Shown one piece after another: positions 1 to 5,901 of a stretch of 5,901 bases of DNA. Each line of letters opens with the position of its first letter. The stretch's first letter is position 1. Source of the DNA: Cyclobacteriaceae bacterium. GTDB lineage: Bacteria > Bacteroidota > Bacteroidia > Cytophagales > Cyclobacteriaceae. The position numbers and the translations under genes are program-made. Under the pieces are notes generated by a model. The model was not told the origin of the DNA. It was given only the letters and a program-made list of their open reading frames with translations, and searched no databases. Location of the stretch: the NCBI GenBank assembly GCA_026994125.1, contig JALWRJ010000253.1:1-5901 (forward strand), read 5' to 3'.

Positions 1-1549
1 AGGCAGGGTCGGCCTCCTTAATGCGGTTAATAAAAGGGTTGTTAGCTTCGCGTTCAGTAGCATATATTTCGAAGGCTCCTCGTTCGGTAGCCATCTCTAC
101 CGATGAACCATAGGCGGCTAATGCAAGTGTTTTTTGTACACGGGTGGCAAATTTAGTGGCCTCATCGGTACCATATTGAATACCCAAAGCGGCCAACATA
201 TCTCCTTCGGCTGTAATGCCCAAGCCTGTTCTGCGGCCTTGCAAGGTTTTCTTTTTTATTTTTTGCCATAGTTTTCGTTCGCTATGCTTTATTTCATCAG
301 GTTCGGGGTCGTTTTCAATTTTGGTTAAAATAGCCTCAATTTTTTCGGCTTCTAAATCCACTATATCGTCCATCAAACGTTGTGCAATGCGCACATGGCT
401 TTTAAATTTATCAAAATTAAAAGTAGCCTCCGAAGTAAAAGGGTTATCTACATAGCTAAATAAATTAATGGCCAGTAGCCTGCACGAATCGTAAGGGCAC
501 AAAGGAATTTCGCCACAAGGGTTTGTTGAAACGGTTTCAAAACCTAAATCGCTATAACAATCCGGGATAGATTCTTTAATAATGGTATCCCAAAACAGCA
601 ACCCGGGTTCGGCCGAAGCCCAGGCGTTATGCACAATTTTATTCCACAGTGCTTTAGCATCGGTCGTTTTGCGTACCATTGGGGTAGGGCTGTCTACCGG
701 AAACTGCTGAACAAAATTTTTGCCTGCGGAAACCGATTGCATAAAGGCATCCGAAAGTTTAACCGACACATTGGCACCGGTTACTTTGGTTTTATCTTGC
801 TTGGCATCAATAAACGCTTCGGCATCGGGGTGGTTTACCGAAATGGAGAGCATGAGCGCCCCCCTGCGACCGTCCTGAGCTACTTCGCGCGTAGTGTTTG
901 AATAGCGTTCCATAAAAGGCACCACTCCTGTTGAAGTAAGCGCACTATTCATTACCGGAGTACCCTTAGGCCTAATGTGCGTGAGGTCGTGTCCTACACC
1001 GCCTCGCCTTTTCATTAGCTGAACCTGCTCTTCATCGGTTAGCAATATAGAACCATAGCTATCCGATTTATTGCCGGGGCCAATAACAAAACAGTTAGAA
1101 AGCGAAACATATTGGTATGTATTGCCTATTCCCGACATAGGTCCACCTTGAGGTATCAGGTAGGTAAACCCTTTAAGTAATCCGTAAATTTCATCTTTGG
1201 TTAGCGGGTTAGGGTATTTACTTTCGATACGTGCCAATTCCCCGGCCAGCCGGTGGTGCATTTGGTCAGGCGATTTCTCAAACAAGTTACCGGCCGAATC
1301 TTTAAGGGCATATTTGTTAATCCATACATTGGCAGCTAATTCATCGCCCTTAAAATAAGCTAACGAAGCTTCCATTACTTCTTCGCGGCTATAAATTACC
1401 GGAGGCGTAGCAAGTAATTTTTTCCGTTCTTCCATCTTCGATTTTTCGATGGGTTGGTCGGGTACAGGTACAGCCTGGCTGGCCGTAACAGCAGTAGAAA
1501 ATAAGTCGATGGTTTGCTCTTGGGTTGGTGTAGATGGTGTATTGGACAT
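1..1549 (-). CDS. nrdJ: Adenosylcobalamin-dependent (class II) ribonucleotide reductase, N-terminal part
   Basis: This enzyme reduces ribonucleotides to deoxyribonucleotides in the cytoplasm, using coenzyme B12 to make the active-site thiyl radical, so it needs neither an oxygen-dependent radical subunit nor a glycyl radical partner. The frame is open from ATG (1549-1547) to the window edge, giving 516 codons; relatives are usually about 800 residues or more, so the C-terminal part is missing. Visible family motifs are PQGGPMSGIGN (133-143), SNCFVI (151-156, first redox Cys C153), RRGGVGHDLTHIRPKG (181-196), QDGRRGALMLSI (225-236) and NPCGEIPLCPYDSC (343-356). The last carries N343, the radical Cys C345, E347 and the second redox Cys C356; the 11-residue C345-C356 spacing fits class II enzymes. 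I see no N-terminal ATP-cone. An in-frame stop lies upstream and the only in-between start is a GTG, so ATG 1549 is preferred. No Shine-Dalgarno is visible. Family call is firm; class II rather than class I rests on motif resemblance. Confidence 0.92.
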   Translation of the reverse strand, partial: MSNTPSTPTQEQTIDLFSTAVTASQAVPVPDQPIEKSKMEERKKLLATPPVIYSREEVMEASLAYFKGDELAANVWINKYALKDSAGNLFEKSPDQMHHRLAGELARIESKYPNPLTKDEIYGLLKGFTYLIPQGGPMSGIGNTYQYVSLSNCFVIGPGNKSDSYGSILLTDEEQVQLMKRRGGVGHDLTHIRPKGTPVMNSALTSTGVVPFMERYSNTTREVAQDGRRGALMLSISVNHPDAEAFIDAKQDKTKVTGANVSVKLSDAFMQSVSAGKNFVQQFPVDSPTPMVRKTTDAKALWNKIVHNAWASAEPGLLFWDTIIKESIPDCYSDLGFETVSTNPCGEIPLCPYDSCRLLAINLFSYVDNPFTSEATFNFDKFKSHVRIAQRLMDDIVDLEAEKIEAILTKIENDPEPDEIKHSERKLWQKIKKKTLQGRRTGLGITAEGDMLAALGIQYGTDEATKFATRVQKTLALAAYGSSVEMATERGAFEIYATEREANNPFINRIKEADPA

Positions 1550-1578
1550 AGGTAACCAGGTTAAGTAGATTAGGGACA

Positions 1579-1586
1579 CTAAAATA
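1579..1586 (-). promoter_or_regulatory. Possible -7 element for nrdJ (proximal candidate)
   Basis: On the minus strand this reads TATTTTAG, one mismatch from the Bacteroidota -7 consensus TAnnTTTG. It would place a transcription start roughly 25 nt before the nrdJ ATG. No TTG (-33 element) lies at the usual 17-23 nt spacing upstream, so on its own it is weak. Its main interest is that the CRP-like palindrome at 1609-1624 would then be centred a little over 40 bp upstream of the start, where an activator can touch RNA polymerase. Confidence 0.25.
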
Positions 1587-1608
1587 CGAGTTTGTATTCA
1601 TAATTTTT

Positions 1609-1624
1609 TGTGATATAGCTCACT
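1609..1624. promoter_or_regulatory. CRP/FNR-family-like palindromic operator
   Basis: The sequence TGTGATATAGCTCACT contains the inverted repeat GTGA-N6-TCAC, matching the E. coli CRP consensus TGTGA-N6-TCACA at 9 of 10 fixed positions. It is flanked by T-runs. It lies 60-75 bp upstream of the nrdJ start and about 230 bp upstream of radA, so nrdJ is the likelier target. Crp/Fnr-family regulators are common in Bacteroidota, but their sites there need not match the E. coli consensus. The minus strand also contains CTATAT, part of an NrdR-box core, but the other half of that box is absent. Confidence 0.4.
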
Positions 1625-1648
1625 TTTTTAAAGTATTTTTTACTTCAT

Positions 1649-1682
1649 AAAACAGCCATTAAAGCCCATTTAGGGCTGTTTT
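1649..1682. other. Hairpin with two mutually exclusive stems upstream of nrdJ
   Basis: AAAACAGCC (1649-1657) pairs perfectly with GGCTGTTTT (1674-1682) around a 16-nt loop. Inside it, AGCCC (1663-1667) can instead pair with GGGCT (1673-1677) around ATTTA. The two stems share bases 1674-1677, so they exclude each other. Followed by T1679-T1683 on the plus strand, the outer stem resembles a weak intrinsic terminator, but no gene is visible upstream on that strand. On the minus strand it would sit in the nrdJ leader if transcription begins at the distal candidate near 1704-1731. Confidence 0.45.
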
Positions 1683-1703
1683 TAAAAGAATTTATAATTT
1701 AAT

Positions 1704-1731
1704 TAAATCTAGTTAGTATGCTGTTTAGCAA
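1704..1731 (-). promoter_or_regulatory. Possible distal nrdJ promoter (-33 TTG / -7 TAGATTTA)
   Basis: On the minus strand a TTG (1731-1729) is followed after 17 nt by TAGATTTA (1711-1704), one mismatch from TAnnTTTG. Both the elements and the spacing fit the Bacteroidota housekeeping promoter pattern. Transcription would begin near 1697 and give a leader of roughly 150 nt that includes the hairpin at 1649-1682 and the palindrome at 1609-1624. In such AT-rich DNA a match of this quality can arise by chance. Confidence 0.3.
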
Positions 1732-1768
1732 GTAGTTATACGTTTATTCACTAACGTTAAATTCAATT

Positions 1769-1785
1769 AAAAAAAAGTTTTTTTT
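1769..1785. promoter_or_regulatory. A8-G-T8 tract upstream of radA
   Basis: Eight A residues, one G and eight T residues form a near-perfect AT palindrome. It lies about 45-60 bp upstream of the candidate radA -7 element, where an UP-like or DNA-bending element could act. Abutting A- and T-tracts are known to affect DNA bending and rigidity and to bind nucleoid proteins. No direct regulator can be named. Confidence 0.35.
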
Positions 1786-1827
1786 ATCCCCCGTAATACC
1801 CCTTTTTTATCGGTGTGGTAAAAGGCT

Positions 1828-1835
1828 TATCTTTG
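1828..1835 (+). promoter_or_regulatory. radA: Candidate radA -7 promoter element (TATCTTTG)
   Basis: TATCTTTG is an exact match to the Bacteroidota -7 consensus TAnnTTTG. It lies 17 nt before the radA GTG, so transcription would begin near 1841 and leave a leader of only about 12 nt. No clean TTG is present 17-23 nt upstream; that stretch is the T-run at 1803-1809. This is the best promoter match in the window. Confidence 0.55.
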
Positions 1836-1852
1836 TGTAAAAACACAACAGG

Positions 1853-3214
1853 GTGGCAAAAGCGAAGTCAATATTTTTCTGTCAGAATTGCGGATACGAA
1901 TCAGCCAAATGGCTGGGTAAATGCCCGGCTTGCCAGCAATGGAATAGCTTTGTAGAAGAAGTGGTAAGCAAAAATGCCTCGGTAGTTCCTGCTTGGCAAT
2001 CCGATGGGGCATCCAACACCCCCAAAACGCTGCCCGAAATTGAACCCGGTACCGAAGTGAGAATACCATTACAGGATGCCGAGCTAAACCGTGTATTGGG
2101 AGGAGGCATTGTAAAAGGAGGTTTAATATTAATTGGGGGAGAACCCGGCATTGGTAAATCCACCCTTATGTTACAGTTGGCACTAAGCCTGGCTCCTAAA
2201 GTGTTGTATGTATCGGGCGAAGAAAGCGAACAACAAATAAAACTGCGTGCAGACAGGATACCTCATAAACCAAACGATACAACCTTTATTTTAAGTGAAA
2301 CTGCGCTCGAAAAAGTTTTTACCCAGGTAAATCAATTAAAACCACAGGTACTGATTATAGATTCTATCCAAACGCTCTCGTCTGCTAAAATAGAGTCGGT
2401 GCCAGGCAGTGTAGCACAAGTAAGGCAATGTGCCGGAGAGCTTATGCAGTTTGCAAAAACTACCGAAACTCCGGTGTTTTTAGTGGGCCATATTACCAAA
2501 GACGGCAGCCTGGCCGGGCCTAAGGTGTTAGAACATATGGTAGATACGGTACTACAGTTTGAGGGAGATCGTAACCTGATGTACCGCATTTTGCGTACGA
2601 CTAAAAACCGTTTTGGCTCTACTTCGGAGCTGGGTATTTATGAAATGCAATCCGAAGGACTGCGACAGGTAGCCAATCCATCCGAAATACTTATCTCGCA
2701 ACGCGATGCCGGAGTAAGTGGTGTAGCCATTGGAGCCAGCATGGAAGGCAACCGAACCTTGCTCATCGAGATTCAAGCGCTAGTTAGCGGAGCTGCTTAT
2801 GGCACGCCTCAACGTTCTTCCACCGGGTTTGACAGCCGCAGGCTTAACATGCTTTTAGCCGTACTCGAAAAGCGTACCGGCTTAAAAATGGCCACCCACG
2901 ATGTGTTTTTAAATATGGCCGGGGGCATTAAAGTAGAAGACCCGGCCATCGACTTAGCCGTTTGCGTAGCGGTATTGTCCTCGCAGCACGAGTTATCCAT
3001 TAACGAAAAAGTTTGCTTTGCAGCAGAAGTAGGTCTGGGAGGCGAACTGCGAGCCGTAAACCGCATTGACCAGCGAATTGCTGAAGCCGAAAAACTGGGC
3101 TTCGATACCATTTATATATCTTCGTACAATAAGGGTATAAATGCCTCAAAACATAGCATTGCCATAAAACCCTTCGGTTTATTAAAGCAGGTGTTTGGCG
3201 ATTTATTTGGTTAG
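1853..3214 (+). CDS. radA: DNA repair protein RadA (Sms), recombination ATPase
   Basis: RadA is a RecA-related, DnaB-like hexameric ATPase that acts with RecA in the cytoplasm, driving branch migration and processing recombination intermediates. The protein is full length (453 aa). It has an N-terminal C4 zinc finger (C10, C13, C24, C27), a RecA-like ATPase core with Walker A GEPGIGKST (96-104) and Walker B VLIID (166-170), the RadA signature KNRFG (251-255), and a C-terminal Lon-protease-like domain (about 275-453). The segment GGIKVEDPAIDLAV (358-371) lacks the Lon catalytic serine, as is normal for RadA. The start is GTG: an in-frame TAA at 1838-1840 leaves no other upstream start, and the resulting MAKAKS N-terminus is typical of the family. 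It is divergent from nrdJ, with a candidate -7 element just upstream and no Shine-Dalgarno. Confidence 0.97.
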   Translation: MAKAKSIFFCQNCGYESAKWLGKCPACQQWNSFVEEVVSKNASVVPAWQSDGASNTPKTLPEIEPGTEVRIPLQDAELNRVLGGGIVKGGLILIGGEPGIGKSTLMLQLALSLAPKVLYVSGEESEQQIKLRADRIPHKPNDTTFILSETALEKVFTQVNQLKPQVLIIDSIQTLSSAKIESVPGSVAQVRQCAGELMQFAKTTETPVFLVGHITKDGSLAGPKVLEHMVDTVLQFEGDRNLMYRILRTTKNRFGSTSELGIYEMQSEGLRQVANPSEILISQRDAGVSGVAIGASMEGNRTLLIEIQALVSGAAYGTPQRSSTGFDSRRLNMLLAVLEKRTGLKMATHDVFLNMAGGIKVEDPAIDLAVCVAVLSSQHELSINEKVCFAAEVGLGGELRAVNRIDQRIAEAEKLGFDTIYISSYNKGINASKHSIAIKPFGLLKQVFGDLFG

Positions 3215-3398
3215 CCCGGTTGGAGGGCACTGCAAATAAGGAAACCGGTAGATAAAGTGCGGTGTACTGTAGTAGTACCCCAGGTGCAGGAGCCGATTTT
3301 GTGTTAAAATTTCAACTTGGCTAATATTCTTAAACCATTTTTTCGTACAGTCAGCATATTTATTTACCTTAGCACTTCAATTTTAAAATACTACCAAT
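3215..3398. other. Intergenic region after radA, with a weak hairpin
   Basis: This 184-bp gap holds no recognisable gene. At 3261-3281, GTACT (3264-3268) pairs with AGTAC (3274-3278) around a 5-nt loop, extended by two G-C pairs beyond one mismatch. No T-run follows, so it is not a convincing intrinsic terminator for radA. CCGGTT (3216-3221) and AACCGG (3243-3248) form another short inverted repeat. The second half, from about 3300, is AT-rich and promoter-like. Confidence 0.4.
3365..3372 (+). promoter_or_regulatory. Possible -7 element for the small membrane ORF
   Basis: TACCTTAG is one mismatch from TAnnTTTG and lies 26 nt before the ATG at 3399, which would give a short leader. The expected -33 position holds a T-run (around 3338-3343) rather than a clear TTG. 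It supports independent transcription of the small ORF only weakly. Confidence 0.3.
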
Positions 3399-3506
3399 AT
3401 GGCAATGTTAATAATTGTACTTTCTTTGTTTGTTTTGGCTATTATTTCGCCTTGGGTTTTCCCAAACAAAGTAGTAAGTAACCACAAAAAAGACCTGGAT
3501 TACTAA
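3399..3506 (+). CDS. Small single-pass membrane protein, 35 aa, unknown function
   Basis: I do not recognise this protein. The ORF runs from ATG 3399 to TAA 3504-3506. Residues 3-21 are strongly hydrophobic (MLIIVLSLFVLAIISPWVF), enough for one membrane helix. The remaining tail, about residues 22-35, is polar and charged (NK, HKKD, ending DLDY). No lipobox is present, and no small-residue cleavage motif is obvious, so it looks like a membrane-anchored peptide rather than a secreted one. It is preceded by a weak promoter-like motif and followed 21 nt later by a strong terminator, so it is the last ORF before that terminator. A second ATG at codon 3 (3405) is an alternative start. No Shine-Dalgarno is visible. 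It could be a chance ORF in the radA 3' region, but the clean helix-plus-tail architecture and the terminator argue for a real gene. Confidence 0.55.
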   Translation: MAMLIIVLSLFVLAIISPWVFPNKVVSNHKKDLDY

Positions 3507-3527
3507 CCTATACAAAAGGTTTTTAGG

Positions 3528-3564
3528 ATGCCTGAGTAACTTACCTTGCTCAGGCATTTTTTTT
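3528..3564 (+). terminator. Rho-independent terminator
   Basis: ATGCCTGAG (3528-3536) pairs perfectly with CTCAGGCAT (3549-3557) around a 12-nt loop, and a run of eight T residues (3557-3564) follows. The stem is 9 bp, with a possible extra T-G wobble at its base of loop. It is the clearest intrinsic terminator in the window and ends transcription of the 35-aa ORF, and of radA if that reads through, just before the protease gene. Confidence 0.9.
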
Positions 3565-3591
3565 GTGCCTGCATGTTTGTAAGTTTAGCAA

Positions 3592-5901
3592 ATGATACGA
3601 TTTGTTATTTTACTACTACTATGGCTGGGGGTGGCAGGAGCTACCCAACCGGCACAAGCACAAAAAAAATCGGAGTATGCGGTTCTTGTTCAGTCTATGG
3701 ACAAACAAACGGGTTTTTTTACCTTTTATCATGATAAAAATACCGGAGAAGTGTACCTGGAAGTATCCAAACCTAATACCGAGTTTTTGTATGTAAACTC
3801 GTTGGCTACCGGGGTAGGTTCTAACGATATAGGCTTAGATCGTGGTCAACTGGGGCAAGAGCGCGTAGTTAAATTTGTAAAGGCCGGAGCTAAACTCCTT
3901 TTGGTGCAACCCAATTTAGATTACCGGGCAGTTTCCAGCAACCCCTTCGAGCAGGAATCGGTAGAACAGGCCTTTGCACAATCGGTGTTATGGGGTTTTA
4001 ACATTATTTCTTCCGAAAAAGGCAAATTCCTGATTAATCTTACACCTTTTTTACTTCGCGATGCGCACGGAGTAGCCGGCCGCCTCAAAAACAAAGGGCA
4101 AGGTAATTATAAACTCGATAAATCGAGGTCGGCTTTATATGAAAAGCGTATAAAATCGTTTCCTGAAAATAGCGAGTTCGAAACCACCCTAACCTTTACA
4201 GGTACTCCTAAAGGCTATTATGTGCGTAGCGTAACCCCAACACCAACTGCCGTAACCGTTCGGCAACACCACAGCTTTATTAAATTACCCGACAGCAACT
4301 TTGAACCTCGGGAGTTTGACCCACGGGCAGGTTATTTTTCCATTCAGTACCAAGACTATGCATCACCCATTGATGCACCTTTGGTTAAAAGGTTTATTAC
4401 ACGCCACCGGTTGCAAAAGAAAAACCCACAGGCACCCGTTAGCGAACCTGTAAAACCCATTGTGTACTACCTGGATAGAGGAGCTCCGGAGCCTATTCGC
4501 TCGGCTTTGATGGATGGAGCCCGCTGGTGGAACCAGGCGTTTGAAGCTGCCGGCTACAAAAATGCATTTATTGTAAAATTACTGCCCGAAGATGCCGACC
4601 CGATGGATGTGCGTTACAACCTCATCCAATGGGTGCATCGTTCAACCCGGGGCTGGTCGTATGGGGGCAGTATAATTGACCCTCGCACCGGTGAAATTAT
4701 TAAAGGACATGTAAGCCTGGGCTCGCTTAGGGTGCGCCAGGATTTCTTAATTGCCACCGGCTTGCTAAGCCCTTATGACCAAAGCGAATCTACCGATCCC
4801 ATGAAGCAAATGGCCCTGGCTCGCTTACGGCAATTGGCTGCGCATGAGGTAGGGCATACTCTGGGGCTAGCTCATAACTATACGGCCAGTATGGATGGCC
4901 GTGCTTCGGTAATGGACTACCCGCATCCTAAAGTGGATATTGTACAGGGTAAGCTAAGCCTGGCCAATGCCTACGATATTAATATTGGCGAATGGGATAA
5001 GGTTAGCATTGCCTATGGCTACAGCGATTTTCCTAAAGGCACACCGCTTAAGCAAGCACTCAATAACTTACTTACCCAAGCCTACCACCAACAACACCTT
5101 TCTTTTCTTTCCGATCAAGATGCCAGGCCTGCTGGCAGTGCAAGCCCAAGGGCGCATTTATGGGACAATGGTACCAATGCCGCTACTGAACTAAACCATG
5201 TGTTACAAGTGCGGGCCATTGCATTAAGCAATATGGGCCAAAACACCATAAAAACAGGCAGGCCCCTGGCCGAAATTGAAGACGCTCTGGCACCCATTTA
5301 TTATTACCACCGTTACCAAACCGAAGCCGCTGTAAAAGTAATTGGAGGGCTTAACTACACCTATGCTGTAAAGGGCGATGGGCAAATACCAACTGGCTGG
5401 GTAAGTGCTGCCAGCCAAACCGAGGCCTTAAAATCGGTATTGGCTACCCTTTCGGCCGATGTGCTTACCTTGCCCGAACCACTTTTACAACTATTACCAC
5501 CTATGCCATTGGGCTACCATCGCACCCGTGAACACATAAAAAGTAAAACCGGACTTACCTTTGACCCCATAACAGCTGCAGCCTCCTCGGCACATTTCAC
5601 TCTGGCATTGCTATTGCATCCGGAACGTGCCAACCGTTTGGTGGCTCATCATGCGCGTAATGCCAAGCAACCTGAGTTGGGCTATGTACTCAACGAACTT
5701 ATAAAAAATACGATTTGGGCCAAACAAAAACCGGGGTTGGCAGGCGAAGTACAACATGCCGTAAGCCATGCAACTATACAGCACATGATGCAACTGGCAC
5801 AGCACCCCGAAGCCTATGCACAAACTAAAGCAATTACCCGGCTTACCTTGCAAAACCTGCTTACCGATATGCAAAAATCGGCCGATGCCGAAAAAGACAT
5901 G
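3592..5901 (+). CDS. Secreted zinc metalloprotease (DUF5117/DUF4953 met-zincin family), C-terminus missing
   Basis: This is a predicted zinc-dependent endopeptidase of the Bacteroidota family with DUF5117 and DUF4953 (met-zincin) domains; substrates are not known to me. The frame is open from ATG 3592 through the last base, 770 codons without a stop, so probably only a short C-terminal part is lost. Residues 1-23 form a signal peptide with a cleavage motif AQA before Q24, so it is exported. The N-terminal DUF5117-like region includes GLDRGQLGQERVV (81-93). A conserved block follows from about 292 (YYLDRGAPEP) to 360 (RGWSYGGS, 353-360). The catalytic motif HEVGHTLGLAH (418-428) supplies zinc ligands H418, H422 and H428 with base E419, and M441 in SVMDYP is the expected Met-turn. 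An in-frame TAG at 3586-3588 makes ATG 3592 the first start. The gene begins only 27 nt after the terminator T-run, so its promoter must overlap the terminator or lie very close to the start. Confidence 0.92.
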   Translation, partial: MIRFVILLLLWLGVAGATQPAQAQKKSEYAVLVQSMDKQTGFFTFYHDKNTGEVYLEVSKPNTEFLYVNSLATGVGSNDIGLDRGQLGQERVVKFVKAGAKLLLVQPNLDYRAVSSNPFEQESVEQAFAQSVLWGFNIISSEKGKFLINLTPFLLRDAHGVAGRLKNKGQGNYKLDKSRSALYEKRIKSFPENSEFETTLTFTGTPKGYYVRSVTPTPTAVTVRQHHSFIKLPDSNFEPREFDPRAGYFSIQYQDYASPIDAPLVKRFITRHRLQKKNPQAPVSEPVKPIVYYLDRGAPEPIRSALMDGARWWNQAFEAAGYKNAFIVKLLPEDADPMDVRYNLIQWVHRSTRGWSYGGSIIDPRTGEIIKGHVSLGSLRVRQDFLIATGLLSPYDQSESTDPMKQMALARLRQLAAHEVGHTLGLAHNYTASMDGRASVMDYPHPKVDIVQGKLSLANAYDINIGEWDKVSIAYGYSDFPKGTPLKQALNNLLTQAYHQQHLSFLSDQDARPAGSASPRAHLWDNGTNAATELNHVLQVRAIALSNMGQNTIKTGRPLAEIEDALAPIYYYHRYQTEAAVKVIGGLNYTYAVKGDGQIPTGWVSAASQTEALKSVLATLSADVLTLPEPLLQLLPPMPLGYHRTREHIKSKTGLTFDPITAAASSAHFTLALLLHPERANRLVAHHARNAKQPELGYVLNELIKNTIWAKQKPGLAGEVQHAVSHATIQHMMQLAQHPEAYAQTKAITRLTLQNLLTDMQKSADAEKDM

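Noticed and set aside
216..901. Plus-strand ORFs of 79 and 90 aa inside nrdJ
   Set aside because: They are antisense to well-conserved reductase motifs, including the NPCGEI active-site region, and show no family features of their own.
1389..1601. A 70-aa minus-strand ORF overlapping the nrdJ start in another frame
   Set aside because: It overlaps conserved nrdJ N-terminal coding sequence out of frame, shows no domain and has shadow-like composition; the nrdJ frame explains the sequence.
1697..1708. Perfect 12-bp palindrome ATTTAATTAAAT
   Set aside because: It consists only of A and T in a very AT-rich gap and overlaps a promoter-like motif; chance is a sufficient explanation.
1550..1852. 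Cobalamin riboswitch or complete NrdR box upstream of nrdJ
   Set aside because: No B12-box-like GCCACTG segment is visible, and only a partial NrdR-like core (CTATAT) is found without its second half.
1827..3230. Several minus-strand ORFs of 74-100 aa opposite radA
   Set aside because: RadA motifs are intact on the plus strand along the whole stretch; these are antisense shadows.
3546..3796. Two short plus-strand ORFs at the start of the protease gene
   Set aside because: They lie out of frame with the protease signal peptide and N-terminal domain; one starts inside the terminator hairpin.
4967..5874. ORFs of 60-87 aa in other frames within the protease gene
   Set aside because: The protease frame is continuous and contains conserved family sequence; these overlap it without motifs.

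Overview
The window looks like chromosomal DNA of a Bacteroidota (Bacteroidetes) bacterium. The evidence is protein-level resemblance to that phylum's families (a B12-dependent ribonucleotide reductase of the type common there, RadA, and a DUF5117/DUF4953 'met-zincin' protease), the lack of clear Shine-Dalgarno sequences before the starts, one good match to the phylum's TAnnTTTG -7 promoter element, and moderately AT-rich DNA with very AT-rich intergenic gaps. No tRNA, rRNA, CRISPR array, insertion sequence or phage gene is visible.

Layout. (1) Positions 1-1549, minus strand: the N-terminal 516 codons of an adenosylcobalamin-dependent (class II) ribonucleotide reductase, nrdJ, cut by the left window edge. 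(2) Positions 1550-1852: a 303-bp AT-rich divergent intergenic region with a CRP/FNR-like palindrome, a hairpin with two mutually exclusive stems, an A8-G-T8 tract and promoter-like motifs. (3) Positions 1853-3214, plus strand: complete radA (453 aa, GTG start), a recombination and repair ATPase. (4) Positions 3399-3506, plus strand: a short ORF for a 35-aa single-pass membrane peptide, followed 21 nt later by a strong intrinsic terminator. (5) Positions 3592-5901, plus strand: a secreted zinc metalloprotease with signal peptide, HExxHxxGxxH site and Met-turn, cut by the right window edge after 770 codons.

How the parts relate. nrdJ (dNTP supply) and radA (processing of recombination intermediates) are divergently transcribed from a shared control region, so a shared link to DNA replication and repair is plausible but unproven. 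The terminator at 3528-3564 separates radA and the small ORF from the protease gene. The protease is an envelope or extracellular enzyme with no evident functional link to the other genes. Most of the window is ordinary housekeeping sequence. The least explained parts are the 35-aa ORF and the nrdJ-radA intergenic region; I see no convincing new multi-gene system.
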